From NCBI GenBank assembly GCA_019188255.1, contig JAETXT010000003.1, positions 2,108,001 to 2,172,000 on the forward strand: DNA of 64,000 nucleotides, read 5' to 3'. Under the pieces are notes generated by a model. The model ran no database searches and had not been told where the DNA came from. It saw nothing but the letters and a program-made list of their open reading frames with translations. Shown piece by piece: positions 24,415 through 38,000 of this stretch (position 1 is the first letter of the stretch; the number at the start of each line of letters is the position of its first letter). Both the position numbers and the translations under genes were made by a program. The stretch is from Verticillium longisporum (taxonomy: Eukaryota; Ascomycota; Sordariomycetes; Glomerellales; Plectosphaerellaceae).

Positions 24415-25703
24415 ATTATGCTGAGCAAGCGCAAATCAGGTCGCCTGCCGCTTCACGCATCCATCCATGCATCCCTTGATCGTCGGATGGAAGGCTGCGA
24501 TCAGGTATCTCCACATGTACCAGTAAGGTAAGGTGCTTGGGGTCGCCCAATCTGTAACTCGACAATTGCCAGGGCCCTCGACCACATCTCGAAGGAGGTT
24601 AGTGCTCCTGCTCATCAACCCAGACCCCGGCCAGCGTGGCGTGGTCCTGCGATGCAAGACGAGATTCCGCGCGAGATGGCACTGTGAGGAGTAACTTGTC
24701 AGGTCCCCCCTTCGTAGCATGCCGCAGGTGGTCCTCTGACAGTGCCTTCATCCCCGCCAAATCACTGTAGCATGCGCCCCTGCCATTCCCGAGCAGAGCG
24801 CCTCACGCTTCGTAATCCCACCCAGCACTCTAATTAACTACTTGTACCTCGACGCTATCGACCTCACCTTCAGTCATCCATCACAACGATGCCCAAACAG
24901 CCCCCGCCCCCAAGATGCGGGCGTACATCGATGCGACAGATGGCTGACGGCTCAAGGGGTTCCTGGCCGCCAGCAAGGCAATCCACCAACCTGTCCCTTT
25001 GACTACCTTACTGACTGGCTTGATTGGGCGCACCACAGCAGCCCGTCTTTCCACCCCCCCTCGTTTCAAACAGGCCGATCCCACTTGACGCATCACGACA
25101 GGTCGATCAGCAACCCCCCCCTTATCAAACTTACTTTCGTTATCTTTTGGTCGACAGATACGGCTTGTGAATGGAGAAACCCGAATTCCTGTCGCCAGCC
25201 GGATTGCTGCGCCGCCGACGTCACATGCCGTCTTCCTGTTTCCTGGTGTTCATGTGAAGGCGTTGTTGTTCCACCGAACCAAACGGCAGGTGCCGAGTGC
25301 AGTGCTCCTTCCCGCTACGATTTTCGTGCCTGCTTCGATAATCGACAGCGGGACGGCCTGACGAGTCGTTGGGCGGCCATGGGAACTCTTGCTCAACACA
25401 ACATCACCCCACCAGCATTCGTGGCCCTCTGCAAAAGACGATACCCGAATGGTCTCCTCATCGCTGACTCCGTTGTTCACCATTTATCATGCATTCGGCA
25501 TCCCATAACGCCTGCACCGATAGTTGTCTCCCCAAGTGCTGGACGCCGCCGTTGTAGCCGCAACTCCACGGGTCGCTAATGCAGCCCAACTCCCCTTAGC
25601 CGCCGAACCGCTAGCGCTGGGGCTGCCACCATCGGCCCATCTCAATCTTTTTCGACCCCCTTGCGGAACTTATTGAAGGGTCAACAAACGCCGTCTGAAA
25701 TTA

Positions 25704-25733
25704 TGAGCTAGACGTGTCTGAGCTAGACGTGTG
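25704..25733. repeat. 15-bp tandem duplication
   Basis: Two adjacent copies of tgagctagacgtgt plus one variable base (c, then g). Intergenic. Confidence 0.85.
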
Positions 25734-26069
25734 GGTATTTCCACCGCGCTCTTGACGACCGGCCTTGATTTCGCTCGAAATAGCACACAGCTCCCCCTGA
25801 GCCGGACAGAGCGAGCTGTGCCGACCCGCAGCAACATTGGGGAGGGGGATCGAGCCGCCATGCGAGACAGCATCACCGCCGTGCAGGTAGCATCGAGATG
25901 CTCACATGCCCATCTTCCTTGATTCTGCACGATGTGGCTGCCGGATGCCATGCGTCTACGACTCGTGGCGGTGCCGGCCGTCAGTGCAACGTGTCCAGCG
26001 TTAAGGTTTCCTGCCCACGAGGACCGTGCCAATAATCTCTTCTGAATGGGAGCAGCAAGGGACTTTGCT

Positions 26070-26099
26070 CAACGTCGCCTAGTTCAACGTCGCCTAGTG
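26070..26099. repeat. 15-bp tandem duplication
   Basis: Two adjacent copies of caacgtcgcctagt plus one variable base (t, then g). Unrelated in sequence to the 15-bp duplication 350 bases upstream. Confidence 0.85.
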
Positions 26100-26423
26100 C
26101 CAAGAGGGCAGCACCTGGCTACAGATATCTCGCATCTCACTACCCGGGACTGCCTCCTGACAGGTCTGACCATGCCGACAGCCCAGACAACTCATCCAAT
26201 ACCATGTTTACGCTCCGGGATCCAGGCCAGGACCCTGATTTACGACAACGGGTCTCGGAACCTGCCAGTCGAGAGCGACGGAAAAAACCACCACAGGGCC
26301 CCACGTCAGCGACGTCGCCACCGCAATAAGTGTGTATCTGAACTGTCCGCTTGCCCGCCTACCCGGCACGTCTCGCCCGCTGACGAAAAGTTGTCACATT
26401 TCGCAAATCTCCTCGGGCCTCGC

Positions 26424-26450
26424 GGCAGGTAGGCAGGCAGGCAGGCAGGT
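26424..26450. repeat. GGCA tetranucleotide repeat
   Basis: GGCA/AGGC units in tandem with one GGTA unit. Intergenic. Confidence 0.8.
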
Positions 26451-27978
26451 ATTCAATGCTCTTCTTGCCTTGCACTTGAGGTCTGAATACGTTGGCAATT
26501 ACCGTCAAGGGTTGTTCACGTCGAGCCCTCTCCGCTCCATGGTTTCAACATGTGAACTAAGGGGGCACCCCCGTGACCACGACATTCGTTTGCCTTTTCA
26601 GCGGTGTGTGGCCACCTTCCCGTCTCCACGGAGGGGATCCGAGAGAGAATGGATGGTGACCGGCGGCCCTGACTCGCCAGCCGCTGACCGAGCTGACGAA
26701 CGTTTTGCACATCAATCAACTCACTCGCCTGACCGTGGAAAAAGTAAGGCAAAGCAAGTGCCCCTCTTCTTCCTCCTGGAATACATGGTACAAGCGAAGC
26801 AGTAATTCCCGAAACGCCGAGGACATTTACTGACTGGGAATGGCACCCCCCACCTTTCCCCACCAACCTGCCTGCGTACGTACTGTCGAACAAGGGAATC
26901 CACCCCGTTTCACAAGTCCTGAAAGAGCACGACACAACGGCCCACCCGCCCGTTTCCCATCCACATCCGGCCTCGCAGCGATGTCACGGCGCCAGAGGCG
27001 CGGCTACCACGTGGAGCGACGCTATGCTCTCGGAGGGGGCGGGCGGCGCGGGATGGACGACGGAACGACCTTCGGGAGAAAGGGGGAGAGGGTGTCAGGG
27101 TGATGGATGCGACGTTGACTGCGGTCCCTGTCTATTTCGGTCCTGCTCTTACTTGTATGCAGACGCAGCGTGCTGAACCAGCGTGACCCGGCTGGCCTGC
27201 TGTCCGGAGGGACAATGCCACAAGACACGGAGGGAGAGGGAGGCAGCCGACCGGCCGAACACCAACCGACTCATGATATGTCGCGCCGAGTGCTATGCGG
27301 TTGTCACGCAGCCCGGACCCCGAGGTTCCCCTTGCCGTGGGGCGCTGTCTTGCGGGGAACTCTATTAAGACGATCTGCCCTATATCGCCGGTTTCAAAGT
27401 GACACAAGCGCGAGTAAGGAATTGAGTTTCCAGCTTAATGTTATCGGTCGTCCCTTTTTTCGCATATCGTCCAGAAAGGCTCCGCCATTGACACACATCC
27501 TGCCTAGTCAGTGTCGTAGTGCCACCGTCGATCTGGCCCCCTGTGGGAACCTATACACTTCGCTTCATCATCATGCGCGGGAAGGGAGGCGAAAGCAAAT
27601 TCAAGGAAACACAAGACAATGTAGTTGGTGATCAAACTCTCGCTAATATTCATCTTGCTAATTTCCCTTGTTCACTCGTTTGCGTCCTCATGATCATCCC
27701 AAGTTTACCAACCGCGTCAACCAAGAGGCCGAAACATGAAAGGAACAGAAGCCGAACACAAAAAGAGAAACCCTCCGACTTGATGAAAAACATGCTCGAA
27801 TAAAGTTGGGGAGGGGGTGGGGGTATCAGATGTAAATGCCCGAGTAACGCGCTCTGCACTCCCTCTCGTCGCTGCTGCCTCTCTCTGTCGCTGTCTCCTT
27901 TCTCTCTCGATTTCACCCTGTCCCCTGCTCAAATTACTGCACTGATGCGCCCTAGCACGCTCGCTCGCTCGCCAGTGC

Positions 27979-30900
27979 TCACCGCCGAGGCAGGTTATTC
28001 CTCGCGTACGGGGCGCCGCCGGCGCCGCCAGCGGCCCAGCCCTGCGAGACGCTATTGTTGACAATCATCATGGCGGCGGTGCGGGCCGACTGGCGCTCCT
28101 TCTGGCGCGACCGCTCCTTGAGGTAGTTGGCGGCCTCGGGCCGCATGCGGAGGATGCGCATGATCATGTCGTCGCTCGGCTCGGCCTGGGCCTCCTTCCA
28201 CTTCTCCTCCTTGGCGCGGCGCATGGTGCCGAGGTTGCGGCTCATCATGATGCTCTTGCCGCGCTTGATGGTGCCCATGCTGCCAAAGGCGGCGACCGAC
28301 GTCGCGCCCATGACGGGCGGCGCCGAGAGGCGGTTCGGCGCCGCGCCCGCCTGTTGCGCGAGCGCCTTTTGCACCTTTTGCGCGTTCGACGCGGCCATGC
28401 GCTCCGACTCGCGGACGAGCGTCACCGTGTCCTCGAAGTAGAAGAAGTTGAGGGACGCGAGCTCGTGCCACTTGGGCGAGCGCAGGTCGTTCTCCGGCAC
28501 GCCGAGCTCGTTGCCCTCCTCGTCCTTGGCGTTGAAGAAGGCGAGGAGCTGGCGCAGCCAGCCGTAGACAATGTCGACCTCGAGGCGGCTGAGCGGCCGC
28601 TGCTCCGAGGGCTTGTCCGAGAGCGGCGGCACCAGGAGCGCCTCAACTGCCAGGAGGACTTCCTTCCACAGCCGCAGCATGACCGAGCGCATCGTGTCGT
28701 TTGTCAGCGTCTGGTTCATAATAGTAAAGTTTGCGTGGAAGTAATCCATCAGAGGATCAAGCGACTCGTCAATGACCGCCTTGGACGGCGCCGTCGGCAT
28801 GATGGATGTCCTCTTCTTCCACAGACTTGTGACTTGCGCGCCGAGCCCTGCGCCGCCCAGCAGACGCCGCAAGGTCTCATGCGAGAGGCTTGTGTTGATC
28901 TGGTCCCGAAGCTGCGTGCGGTGTTAGCAGGGTAGGGGTTCACCCAGTCGGACAACACCAAACTTACCTTTTCAGTGATTTTGCGGACCATGATCTGTTC
29001 TGTCCGCTTGAGGTCCCGGAACGCCTTGCCAAACTGAAACTCAATGTCGTCGCGCTCTCCTTCCATGCTAATCTTGACCAGTATCCTGCCCTGGGTGTCG
29101 AGGTCGAGCCTGATCGAGCGGGGAATGTAGTCGCTGTAGTGGACGGGGTCCAACTTAAAAGACGTCCGTCCCACAAAGTCGTGATCCCCAAACATGTCAT
29201 CGTCCCAGACCGTGGCAATGATGGTGATTGGCGCGGTGACGGTGATGTCCCTGGATTCGTCCCAGCGAGGATTCAGGCTCTTTCGAACGACTCTGGTCTT
29301 GTGGAGGCGCTTCTGGCGCTCGTCCACCAGGACCACATAGGGGTCGCTGAAGCCGTTTGGATCGCAGGCCTTGAGGTCCTCGGCCTCGACAATCTTCACG
29401 GTAAAGTTGTATTTGTTGGGCCGACGAGTCTGCTGCTTCGGCCCGTCAATGGCTCGGACGATTTCGGCGCATCGATCCACGTTCATCGTGTGCTCCAATT
29501 TGTCGAGTCTTTGCTTCGCAAACTCGATATTGTTGAGCATGACAAACGCCTGAGAACATGTTAGCAGGTGCGGCTCCCCTAGGCACACGACATGCGATCG
29601 TACCTTTGAACTGAAGTTGTAGGGCTCCGGCTTCTCCTTGTTGTTCCATGCTTCCTTGGCGTACTGCATGAACCTCTCCTGCGTCGTCCTCGACGCCATG
29701 GCTTCCTCCTGCGGTGTGAGTCGCTCCATGTCGGCCGCGAATATCCGTCCAACCTCCTCGCAGTACTTCTCAATGCCGGTGGCGAAGGTGTGCGCAAGCG
29801 CCGTCATGAAGCGAGCGTGATGTTCTTCGTTCCTCCATTCGAGCTGATCGATCTGTGTCACTGGTGCCGAGAAGAACTGGAACAAATCGGCTATACTTGC
29901 GCTGTGCCGCTCTGCGTCGGAAGGCAGACGCTCGCCGTCGTCTCCTAGCGCCCTGAAGTCGTCCAGCTTGATGGCATTGATGACACCAGCCTCCATTCTA
30001 GACTCTGCTTCGCGGATCCACCTCCAGACGAACTCCTGCAGAAGCCCTTCAATGTCGAAGTGAAATTCAACACCGGGGAGGTACTTGTAGTGGCTTTCAC
30101 GCAGCTTGATCAGCTCCCTGTAGAGGTCGAACCCATCGTCAATGTCGAGTTCGCAGCCAGCCGCTTGCGCAGTCTGGATGGCCTTGCCGATAATGTGCTC
30201 GGCGTCCTGCTCGAATATCGGAAGCATTGTCTGGACCAGGATAGGCAGCGGTGTCACGCCCTTGATCTCGGACATGCTTCGGTAGCGCTTCTGCATCTTG
30301 GCCACACGCTGGACGACCAACTTGCCCATTTCGATGACATGGGAGAACTGCCACGATTCAGCATCTTCAGGAAGCTTGGTCTGCACAATCTCATGATACA
30401 GGTCCCGGGCTGACTGGCGGAGAGCCTCAGTCACTTGCTTGGAGAAATCGCTGAGTTGATCTTGCTTAGGAGCAAAGGCAGGGTCCTCCTCGATGTGGTC
30501 CTCCAGGATCTTCATGATGTATGCAATGTTGTGAGGGCTCTGCTCGTAGCATTCCTTGTGCTGGTTGAACAGGTCCCGTAGCAGGGCGTCGTGGATGGTC
30601 TGCAAAGTCTGTTGATAGACGATAAAGTCTTGCACCGTCCAGAGCTGTCGGTCGATCTGAGAAAGACCAGCCGGATAATGTTGCAATGCGGGTGCTTTGC
30701 GGTGATCTGAAGCCGTCTCCTTGACAATTTCTAGTGTTTCTGCGAGTTGATCAATGTCAATCTCACCATCAAGAAACCTCTTTGACGCGACTTCGATGAC
30801 AACGACCAGCGTAGAGATTTGTGGAAGTCGCCAGAACACGGAAAGCTCTATCAAGAGGTCGATGCTCTGAGGCGAAAATGGCGCGTACGGCAGGGCAGGG

Positions 30901-32228
30901 TCAGAATGCAGATGATCGTACGTCATGCAATACTGCAGGAACGCTTTGTAGAAGGACCTCGGGTTGGGAGGAATAAAGGTGTAAGCTGGCTCTTCCACCG
31001 TCTGCGTTCCACCAGGCGCATCTTCCAGTGAAAGCAAGCTCAAGCTGATCATGGAAGAAGGGCCAGATCCGTAGGTGGCCGAATCCGGGTTCGACAGTGC
31101 CCGGCTGAGGTCTCCGTACGCTTGATCCTCGCCGTATAGCGACATGGGTCTTCCGGGAAGCGGCTTGTCGAGGCTCGATGATGAAGTTTTGAGCAGTTCC
31201 GGCTTTGCAGTCGTAATCTTGAACAAAATCTCCGAGAGGTGAGTCGCCTCGGCCTTCTTCCACTCTTCATAGGCTTCGTCAGTGTCGAAGTCGTGTTTCC
31301 GCAACGATCCTGGCGCATTCGAGGCGAGTCGGTGCTGGTACGCCTTGATGTCCTTCAGTGCCGCTTCTTCGGTCCACGCATGTCGATGAGCATCAATGTC
31401 TGACTGCACATCAGTCTTGGTACGCCCGAAAACCCGCTGAATCAAGAGAACCAAAGGCATGTCTTTCACGTCGTAGCTCAGGGGCACGATAACCTCAATC
31501 ATCTTTGTTTCGTTTTGATTATTGACATCGGCAAGGTTTTGGTCATGTGTCAGCAGCTTCTTCTCCAGGCTATCGAGTCTCTTCATCAGCTCTGGCCGGT
31601 CACGGTCAACGCCCTGGTCCCGCAGCATGTGCGATACGAGGCGCACAAACAGGGCCAGATGGCGGTCGGGCAGCATCTTGACATGGTCTTCCGAGGAGTT
31701 GGCCTGCACGGCGGTCGCATTGGCGGCCTTGGTGGCAGAGGAGTAGAACATGAGAATGTAGGGATCGATTTTTCTTTCGTCGTCGGCTCGCTTTTGGAAG
31801 GCCTTCTCGGTGAAAGCAGTGTACGCTCGCGCGAAGCTCCTCTTGACGGCTGCATCGTTGTAGCCGGGAACTGGGTAGCTGCCTTGGACGACCTGGCTGA
31901 GCCTCTTCTCGAGAGAGCTTCGAAACCCGTGGGGCATGGTAATCTTGGACGAGCCCGAAGGCGAGCTGAGTTGACTGATGAGGTCGCCGACGGCGGTGTG
32001 GGAACGTTGCCCCGCCTTGTGTATGGGCTTGGGCGCAGCAACCCATTGCTTCCGCTTCGTCTTGGGTTGCAAGAGGTAGTTCAGGTAGGCGATGCGGAGG
32101 GCGAAGCTGTAGGCGTCGTCATGGCTGATGACGTGCGTTTGCGACCTCGAAGGAGCCCGCTTGAGAGTGTTCCCCCTATTGCTGTCGTTGCGGCGGTGCA
32201 GGTAGGAGTTCCTCGATGCCGAGGACAT
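27979..32228 (-). CDS. Munc13/UNC-13-like protein with MHD1, C2 and MHD2 domains
   Basis: Predicted membrane-trafficking factor of 1,379 aa. Fungal members (S. pombe Ync13) act in exocytosis, endocytosis and septum integrity; orthology is inferred. Three exons; introns (plus coordinates) 29550-29603 (54 nt, in frame, stop-free) and 28912-28967, both with CTAAC branch points. Start MSSASRNSYLHRRNDSN at 32228 was chosen because the 170 codons open upstream are low complexity. The N-terminus is basic and disordered, followed by a long helical MUN/MHD1-like body. A C2 domain spans about 915-1040 (YNFTVKIVEAEDLKA, GFSDPYVVL, NPRWDES), with Asp residues in the positions that bind calcium in other C2 domains. 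An MHD2-like helical region lies at about 1110-1230 (SVMLRLWKEVLLAVEALLVP). The tail is basic. The divergent neighbour is an ArfGAP, also a trafficking gene. Confidence 0.92.
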
Positions 32229-32706
32229 GATGCGTCTGCGGGAGCACAGCGGAGCAAGGGACAGGACACCTTCGAAGCTCGAAAAAGGTCGACAGCGGCA
32301 CTGGGCACGCGATGGCGATTCGGTGCCGGATAATGCAGTGTGGTTCCGTGACGATGTTGGATGCGGCTCAGGGCCGCGGCGCAGGATTGCGGGGATCGAT
32401 CGGTCGGTGCAAAATGGACGGCTGTCGAAAGGCTGATAGAGTTCTGGGGAAGCTCCAAGGTTGTGCAGATGCAGCAGCACAGTCGAAGTTGGCTCGGTAG
32501 GGCATGAAGAACCCAAGAGTGGCAGCAAGGGGAGGGCGGCGTTGAAGTTTGGGAGGGATGACGGTGGCTCCCTTGCCTTCCAATGTTGCAAGAGAAGATG
32601 ATGCCCCAAGCGCTGGACCCTCGAAACAGGCGTCACGGCGGACACAAGCTCAGCAAAGGGAATATGGTGCTGGCGGGTGGGAGGTGGCCACACAACAAGG
32701 GCGGGC

Positions 32707-32738
32707 GCACACACACACCCACACACAAACACACACAC
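32707..32738. repeat. AC dinucleotide microsatellite
   Basis: Imperfect (AC)n with CCC and AAA interruptions, about 480 bases upstream of the Munc13-like start codon. Confidence 0.85.
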
Positions 32739-34388
32739 GTCATGGGCGGTAGGGCGGATTGCAGGGGCGGATCAGTGCCGGGAAGTCACCACTTAGCGCG
32801 TGTTGCCGCTGTACAACGTTTCGTATCTTGGGCGTCCTTCCGGCCTTGCTGGCACCCAAGATTGTACCCAAGCACCCTGCCCAAGCACACTGTACCCAAG
32901 TACCTCCACCCTGCTAACTGAGCTTAAGGTACCCTTTTAGCACTCTTGGAGCGTGGTCGTCTTTGCCCACGACGTCTGGTCATGGCAAGCCACCAAAGCC
33001 GCGACGAATGTTCAACAATGACGCCTACACGATGGCAAAGAAAAGTTACGTTGGAGCCACCTACTGACACGGGGCTGCCACGCCAGCTTCCCAGGCGGCG
33101 TACAGGAATTCGAGATCATGTCGGTCCATACTGGCAACAATGGCGGCACCCATGACCACTATACACCTGCCGTCGTCAGTACGACCAGCTTAAGATTAAT
33201 TGCTTGTCAAGCTTGTGCACATTGTTGACAGTGATGACAGTGACAGAACCCGATCATCTGGATTGACCGCCGTGTGCGCTGGACTGACTTTGCCTCTTAG
33301 ATAACCTAGCAAAGCCACGCCTGTTCTCATTCACCCCGCAAACACGACAACGGCCTTGGTTTTGCTAGCACTTCATCCTTGGCCCTGACTAGTTGCGAGA
33401 AATCTGTGGAAATCTGTGCCCACATCTCCTAACCTGCGACGGTGGCCGACGATCTAATTACGGGGGCCTAACGGGCCCTTGGGGCCCTCTCCAGGAACAA
33501 CTCCACGGGCTTTTATGAGCCATGGAACGAGCGCTGCCGAATTGATGATTTGGATGCGCGCCATGATGCAGGGACTCGGCTGCTTGCAGCAGCAGGAAGG
33601 AAGAAGCAAGCGGCAAGAGCACTATTCTGCAGCAGCGTCCTCGGTAATGCAGTATCGCTCCCCTTCCCTCCTCGTGCCGACGGCGAGCAATCATGGAGGT
33701 GAGCAACCCTGGATGCTAAGAGGTAGGTGACTTGTTGGCAACCACCGTTGGAATGTGTCGAGCTACGTACATGTACATCCCATGTGTTGGACCAGGTCAG
33801 ATGGGGTAGAGAACGACGGCGCGGCGCATCTTGACCCGTGTCGTCCTCCTTTATGCGCTCTAAACGCATTGCGACCGATCCTCATCTGGCGATAAGGTGC
33901 TTAGCGCCGCCCTGAGGAGCTACATGTACCACAATGACGCCTCGCTTCCGGTTTCCCCCCTGCTGCATCTGTTGTGGCAAATGCTCCACAGATTGGATTC
34001 AGTACCCCGTCTGATTTATGAATACCTCGAAATATTCACAGGAAGCCGTCAGAAGGTACCGACCTGCGCCACCAAAGTAAAGTCGCTGCTGTTCGCGAGG
34101 TGTCATGCGTGACGGAAAAGGAGTCATGCAGGACTTGTAACTGCAGCCAAAGGTCACTCGCTGGAACAGCGGTCACAGTGGGAACAGGCGGGGTGGAGAG
34201 GCGCCCAAGCCCCCCTCTTCCCACTTGGGCCCCAAGGGCCCCCACACAACCTTAGCTCCAACGCTGGCTTCCTCCTGCTCAAGTCCCATGTCCCCTCCAA
34301 TCCGCCAGCGCGCTCCAGTGCCTCCAGTGCTCTGCTCTCCGTTCTCCAGGGAGGTCTTGTTGATCTTCATCCTGGATCCCTCACGCTC

Positions 34389-34421
34389 CTCACACTCACA
34401 CTCCCACTCACACTCACACTA
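34389..34421. repeat. CACTCA hexamer-like repeat
   Basis: Tandem CACTCA/CTCACA units with one CCC interruption, in the putative leader of the ArfGAP gene. Confidence 0.8.
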
Positions 34422-35095
34422 GCAGTCACATTTCCAATCTACCCAGACGTCACCTGCAGATATCACCATATCTGCGCAGGTTTGGCTACAGACGACAATC
34501 TTCTAGACACTCTTGCAGCTGCCCGGCCTGCCACCTCATTTCTAGACCATCCACGCCCTTGCCCGTCTCGTGTCAATCCGTAATGCCGCAGCCAAGACGT
34601 CCTCCACCAAAACCCCAAAATCACCGCCGCAGCACCCCTACCAAGACCAGCCCGCAGCAGCACAGAGTACCTTACATCCTACATCATTCTGCCTCCAACT
34701 ATCCCACCACGCTGCATAGCCGCGCCTCGATTTAGCTCCCTATCGTCTGCCTCAACACCCCTCCCCCCCCTGGTTTCATATTTCGCCCTCCGCCCCTTAC
34801 CACCACCCGCTTTTACTTGGATACCCGGCCGACCGCTGCGCGCTGCGCGACCAACCTTCCTCGCCTCTTGACCCCGACACGCTGTACCCGATTGCGTTCA
34901 GCACTCTGGCGCCAACATCGGCAGTCGCCCTTGCTCATTCGCTTCCACGCTTGGACTTCAAACCAAGGCCGCCCTTGTAACGACCCCGCGCTTCTGCTAC
35001 CTCGTTAGCATTCTGCCACGACCAATCTTGCCATCGTCAACCGCAACCACCATTCTTCCCCCACATGCCTCACTTCTCCGGATGAAAATCACAAT

Positions 35096-38000
35096 ATGGG
35101 CATTGTTAGCAGTAGGCCCGACGATGGGGCCTCTCTCTATTTGAGAGACCAGAACCGACGTGCGTTCCCCCTTTGCGAGCACCGTCCCCCTTCCCCCCAA
35201 AGTGCTGCCTACAGGTACATGCACAGGTTCGCACTGACATGCGCTGACCATTCTGCCGCCTTGCAGTGTCCATATCTTCGATCGTTGTAACGAACCCGCG
35301 AACGCGAAACACGGTCAACATCGTACCCAATGCATTTCCAGCTTCCAGAATCGTCGCTTCTCGGCCGGCCGGCGAGAGCACTCCTATAGAATTCGTACAG
35401 GTGCGCACCCTCGCATTGTGACCCGAGTCGCAACGAAGACCAACCGCTGACATTGGCTCCTGCAGGATCTCGAGTCCGCCGTCCCTGGCGGCCCTCCCAA
35501 CTTTATCCTTAAACTGAGTAGCGACGAGGAGCTCATCTTTACGTTCACCTTTGTCATCCGCCAGTCCGAGGCGGGCGTCGCCCAACCCACGAATGGTGTT
35601 GCCGAGGTACACCCACCAGTCGACACCCAGATCACCGGCCTCACATATGTCTACGCCTCGTCTCCGCGCGAAGTCGAGAACCTTGTCACCCGCGAATTCC
35701 ATGCCGACCCCAATCTGCACAAGAATGCCAACGTCGAGCTCGTGGGCGACTTCACCACTGGTGGCAGTCCCTCCGTCGCCTTTGACTGGACGTGGAAGTG
35801 GAAGCCGCCGAAGAACATGGAGGATAGAGGTGGTGGATGGAGGAACTCTTGCAGCGTGGGTTGCCACCCTGAATGGTGCATTCTGAGCCATCCATGCTGA
35901 CATGGTCCAACAGTTTGTCGAGTACGATTCGCGCGCACACTGCCTACACACTTTGGCTAGTTTTTCCTACTGGGTATCAAGTGAGTTGGACAGACCATTT
36001 TCTTCATGTGCCGTCGGTACTGAACCTTCCGCAGATACAACCACACCACTTAGCCACCCCAACTCTCCATCTCCGCCCTTTCACCTGGCGCCGCCTCCCA
36101 AGCACCGCGTTGCCTCCTCACAATCTGTCGAATCCCGAATCAGCCACGCAGACTTGGAAGAACCCGCCTCGCCATTCTACTCTGTACCTACTACGATCCA
36201 GACTCCTCTGCCACACCAAGTGCCTCCCCAACCCGAGCCAGTTAAGGTAGATGTGGTATGCCCGAAACCTGGCGACGATATGACAGTTACGGATGATGGT
36301 CCCGTCTTCCGCGCCACTATCAAGGCACTTGAGCAGAAAACAGGCAACATGCGTATGCAGGTCAAGCGCGTGCTGAAGAAAGCCGAGAGCGCATACGAAG
36401 CCCAGACCGACGCGAATGACAAGTTCGCCTCATTTTTAGAAGCCTTGAAGGAGGCATCGGCAACGAACGCGAATGCCGTGCAGCCCGCCATTGACCACTA
36501 CTTTGACAAGATCGCGCAGGAAATTATGGCCTATGAACGCAGGAATACTCTCAACCTGCAAAAGATCGTCATCGAGCCGCTCAGCAAAGTATACACTTTT
36601 GACATCAAACGGGCCGAAGACAAGAAGAGAGACTTTGAGGAAGAAAGTAAAGATTATTATGCCTACCTGGCTCGCTATCTCGGCCAACGACATGACTCGG
36701 TCAAGGCTAAGAAGTTGGCCGAGAGCGACACCAAGTACCAGACCAAGAGACGAACGTTTGAGCTCAAGCGCTTCGACTATTCCAGCTTCATGCAGGACTT
36801 GCATGGTGGGCGGAAAGAGCAAGAGGTTCTCTCACATCTCACACGATATGCAGATGCACAGGCTCGAGGCTTTCTTGGCGCAGCCAGGAAGATTGACACA
36901 CTGCTCCCACAGCTGGAGGCCCTGTCAAACGAAGTCAGCGAAGCCGACAAAGAGTTTCAATACCAACGCCGTGAACGAGAAGAGAAGAGGAGACTGTTGG
37001 AAAAGAGCAACGCAGATACGGATTTGCCTCTTGCAACCTCGTACAACACGTTTAGCACCTCCTCTAGCGGCCAGGCAACCTCTTCCTCTGACACTGAACG
37101 CGGACGCGCAGATAGTTCTGGCTCACAGCACAAGTCCGCCATATCTGGTGGTACACAGGGATCGGTGGCATCTCCCGAACTGTCCAGGTCTCCGGGCAGT
37201 CTCGGACAATCCTCCATCGGAAGCCCAGCTGCTACGTCCAAGTTCAAAGGCATTCGGGATCTCGAGGAGCGCGACCACGTGCAGATAGCCAATGCTGAGA
37301 GACATAACGCGCAGCGCAAGGAGGGACTTTTGTGGGCATTGAGCAGGCCTACCAGCCACGTGGACCCGCGTAACCTCAACAAGCCTGGCTGGCACAAGTG
37401 AGTTATCAACGATACCGCTGTCATGCGCTTTGTTAACCAGGGCAACAGGTTCTGGATCGTCCTCGATCAAGGAAAGCTCTCCGAGTACAGCAACTGGAAA
37501 CAAAGACTCGACCTGCACATGGACCCTATTGACCTCCGGATGGCGTCTGTGCGAGAAGCACGCAATGCCGAGCGCCGATTCTGCTTCGAGGTGATAACAC
37601 CACACAACAAGCGAGTCTACCAAGCAACTTCCGAGGAAGACATGAACAGCTGGATTTTGTCCATCAACAACGCACTGCAAAGTGCAGTCGAAGGCCGGAT
37701 GGGCGACAGGTCAGGGCCGGCGCCGTCCTCGAGCGATTCAAGTTCTTTCAAGCGCGATATTGGGTCTGTTTTGACTGGCAAAAGCCCGTCTCTGGGCCAT
37801 GGCAGTTACAATCCGAATGCAAACTCGAACAGCGGCATGCCTGCTCGTCGCATAACGGTCGGCGCCAAGCCCAGCATTCCCCGAGCTCCCAGCGGCAGTT
37901 ACGACGATACTCCCGATAAGCTCTTGCAAATGCTTCGAGACAACGACCAAGGCAACTGCTGGTGTTCTGACTGTGGATCTGGCGCCAAAGTCGAATGGGT

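Larger units (their letters stand above)
22688..27978. other. Gene-free interval (5.3 kb) upstream of nik1
   Basis: Carries the nik1 promoter and leader plus the downstream region of the Munc13-like gene, both on the minus strand. Frames of up to 245 codons (for example 24842-25579 plus) show no known domain and biased, low-complexity composition. Short direct repeats occur at 24383-24414, 25704-25733, 26070-26099 and 26424-26450. I see no RNA gene or transposon. Confidence 0.45.
32229..35095. other. Divergent promoter interval between the Munc13-like and ArfGAP genes (2.9 kb)
   Basis: Shared upstream region for two divergent genes. It contains an AC microsatellite at 32707-32738 and a CACTCA-type repeat at 34389-34421. 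The stretch 34200-35090 is C/T-rich and probably the ArfGAP leader. On the minus strand the frame of the Munc13-like gene stays open from 32228 to 32738. No separate gene is supported. Confidence 0.5.

Noticed and set aside
24842..25579. 245-codon plus-strand frame upstream of nik1
   Set aside because: Composition is Ser/Pro/Arg/Cys-rich without domain; looks like chance openness in GC-rich spacer.
37398..37448. Stop codon between the BAR part and the PH-ArfGAP part, suggesting two separate genes
   Set aside because: The stop lies inside a clean 51-nt GT-AG intron; splicing joins HK to FWIVLDQG in frame and rebuilds a normal PH domain.
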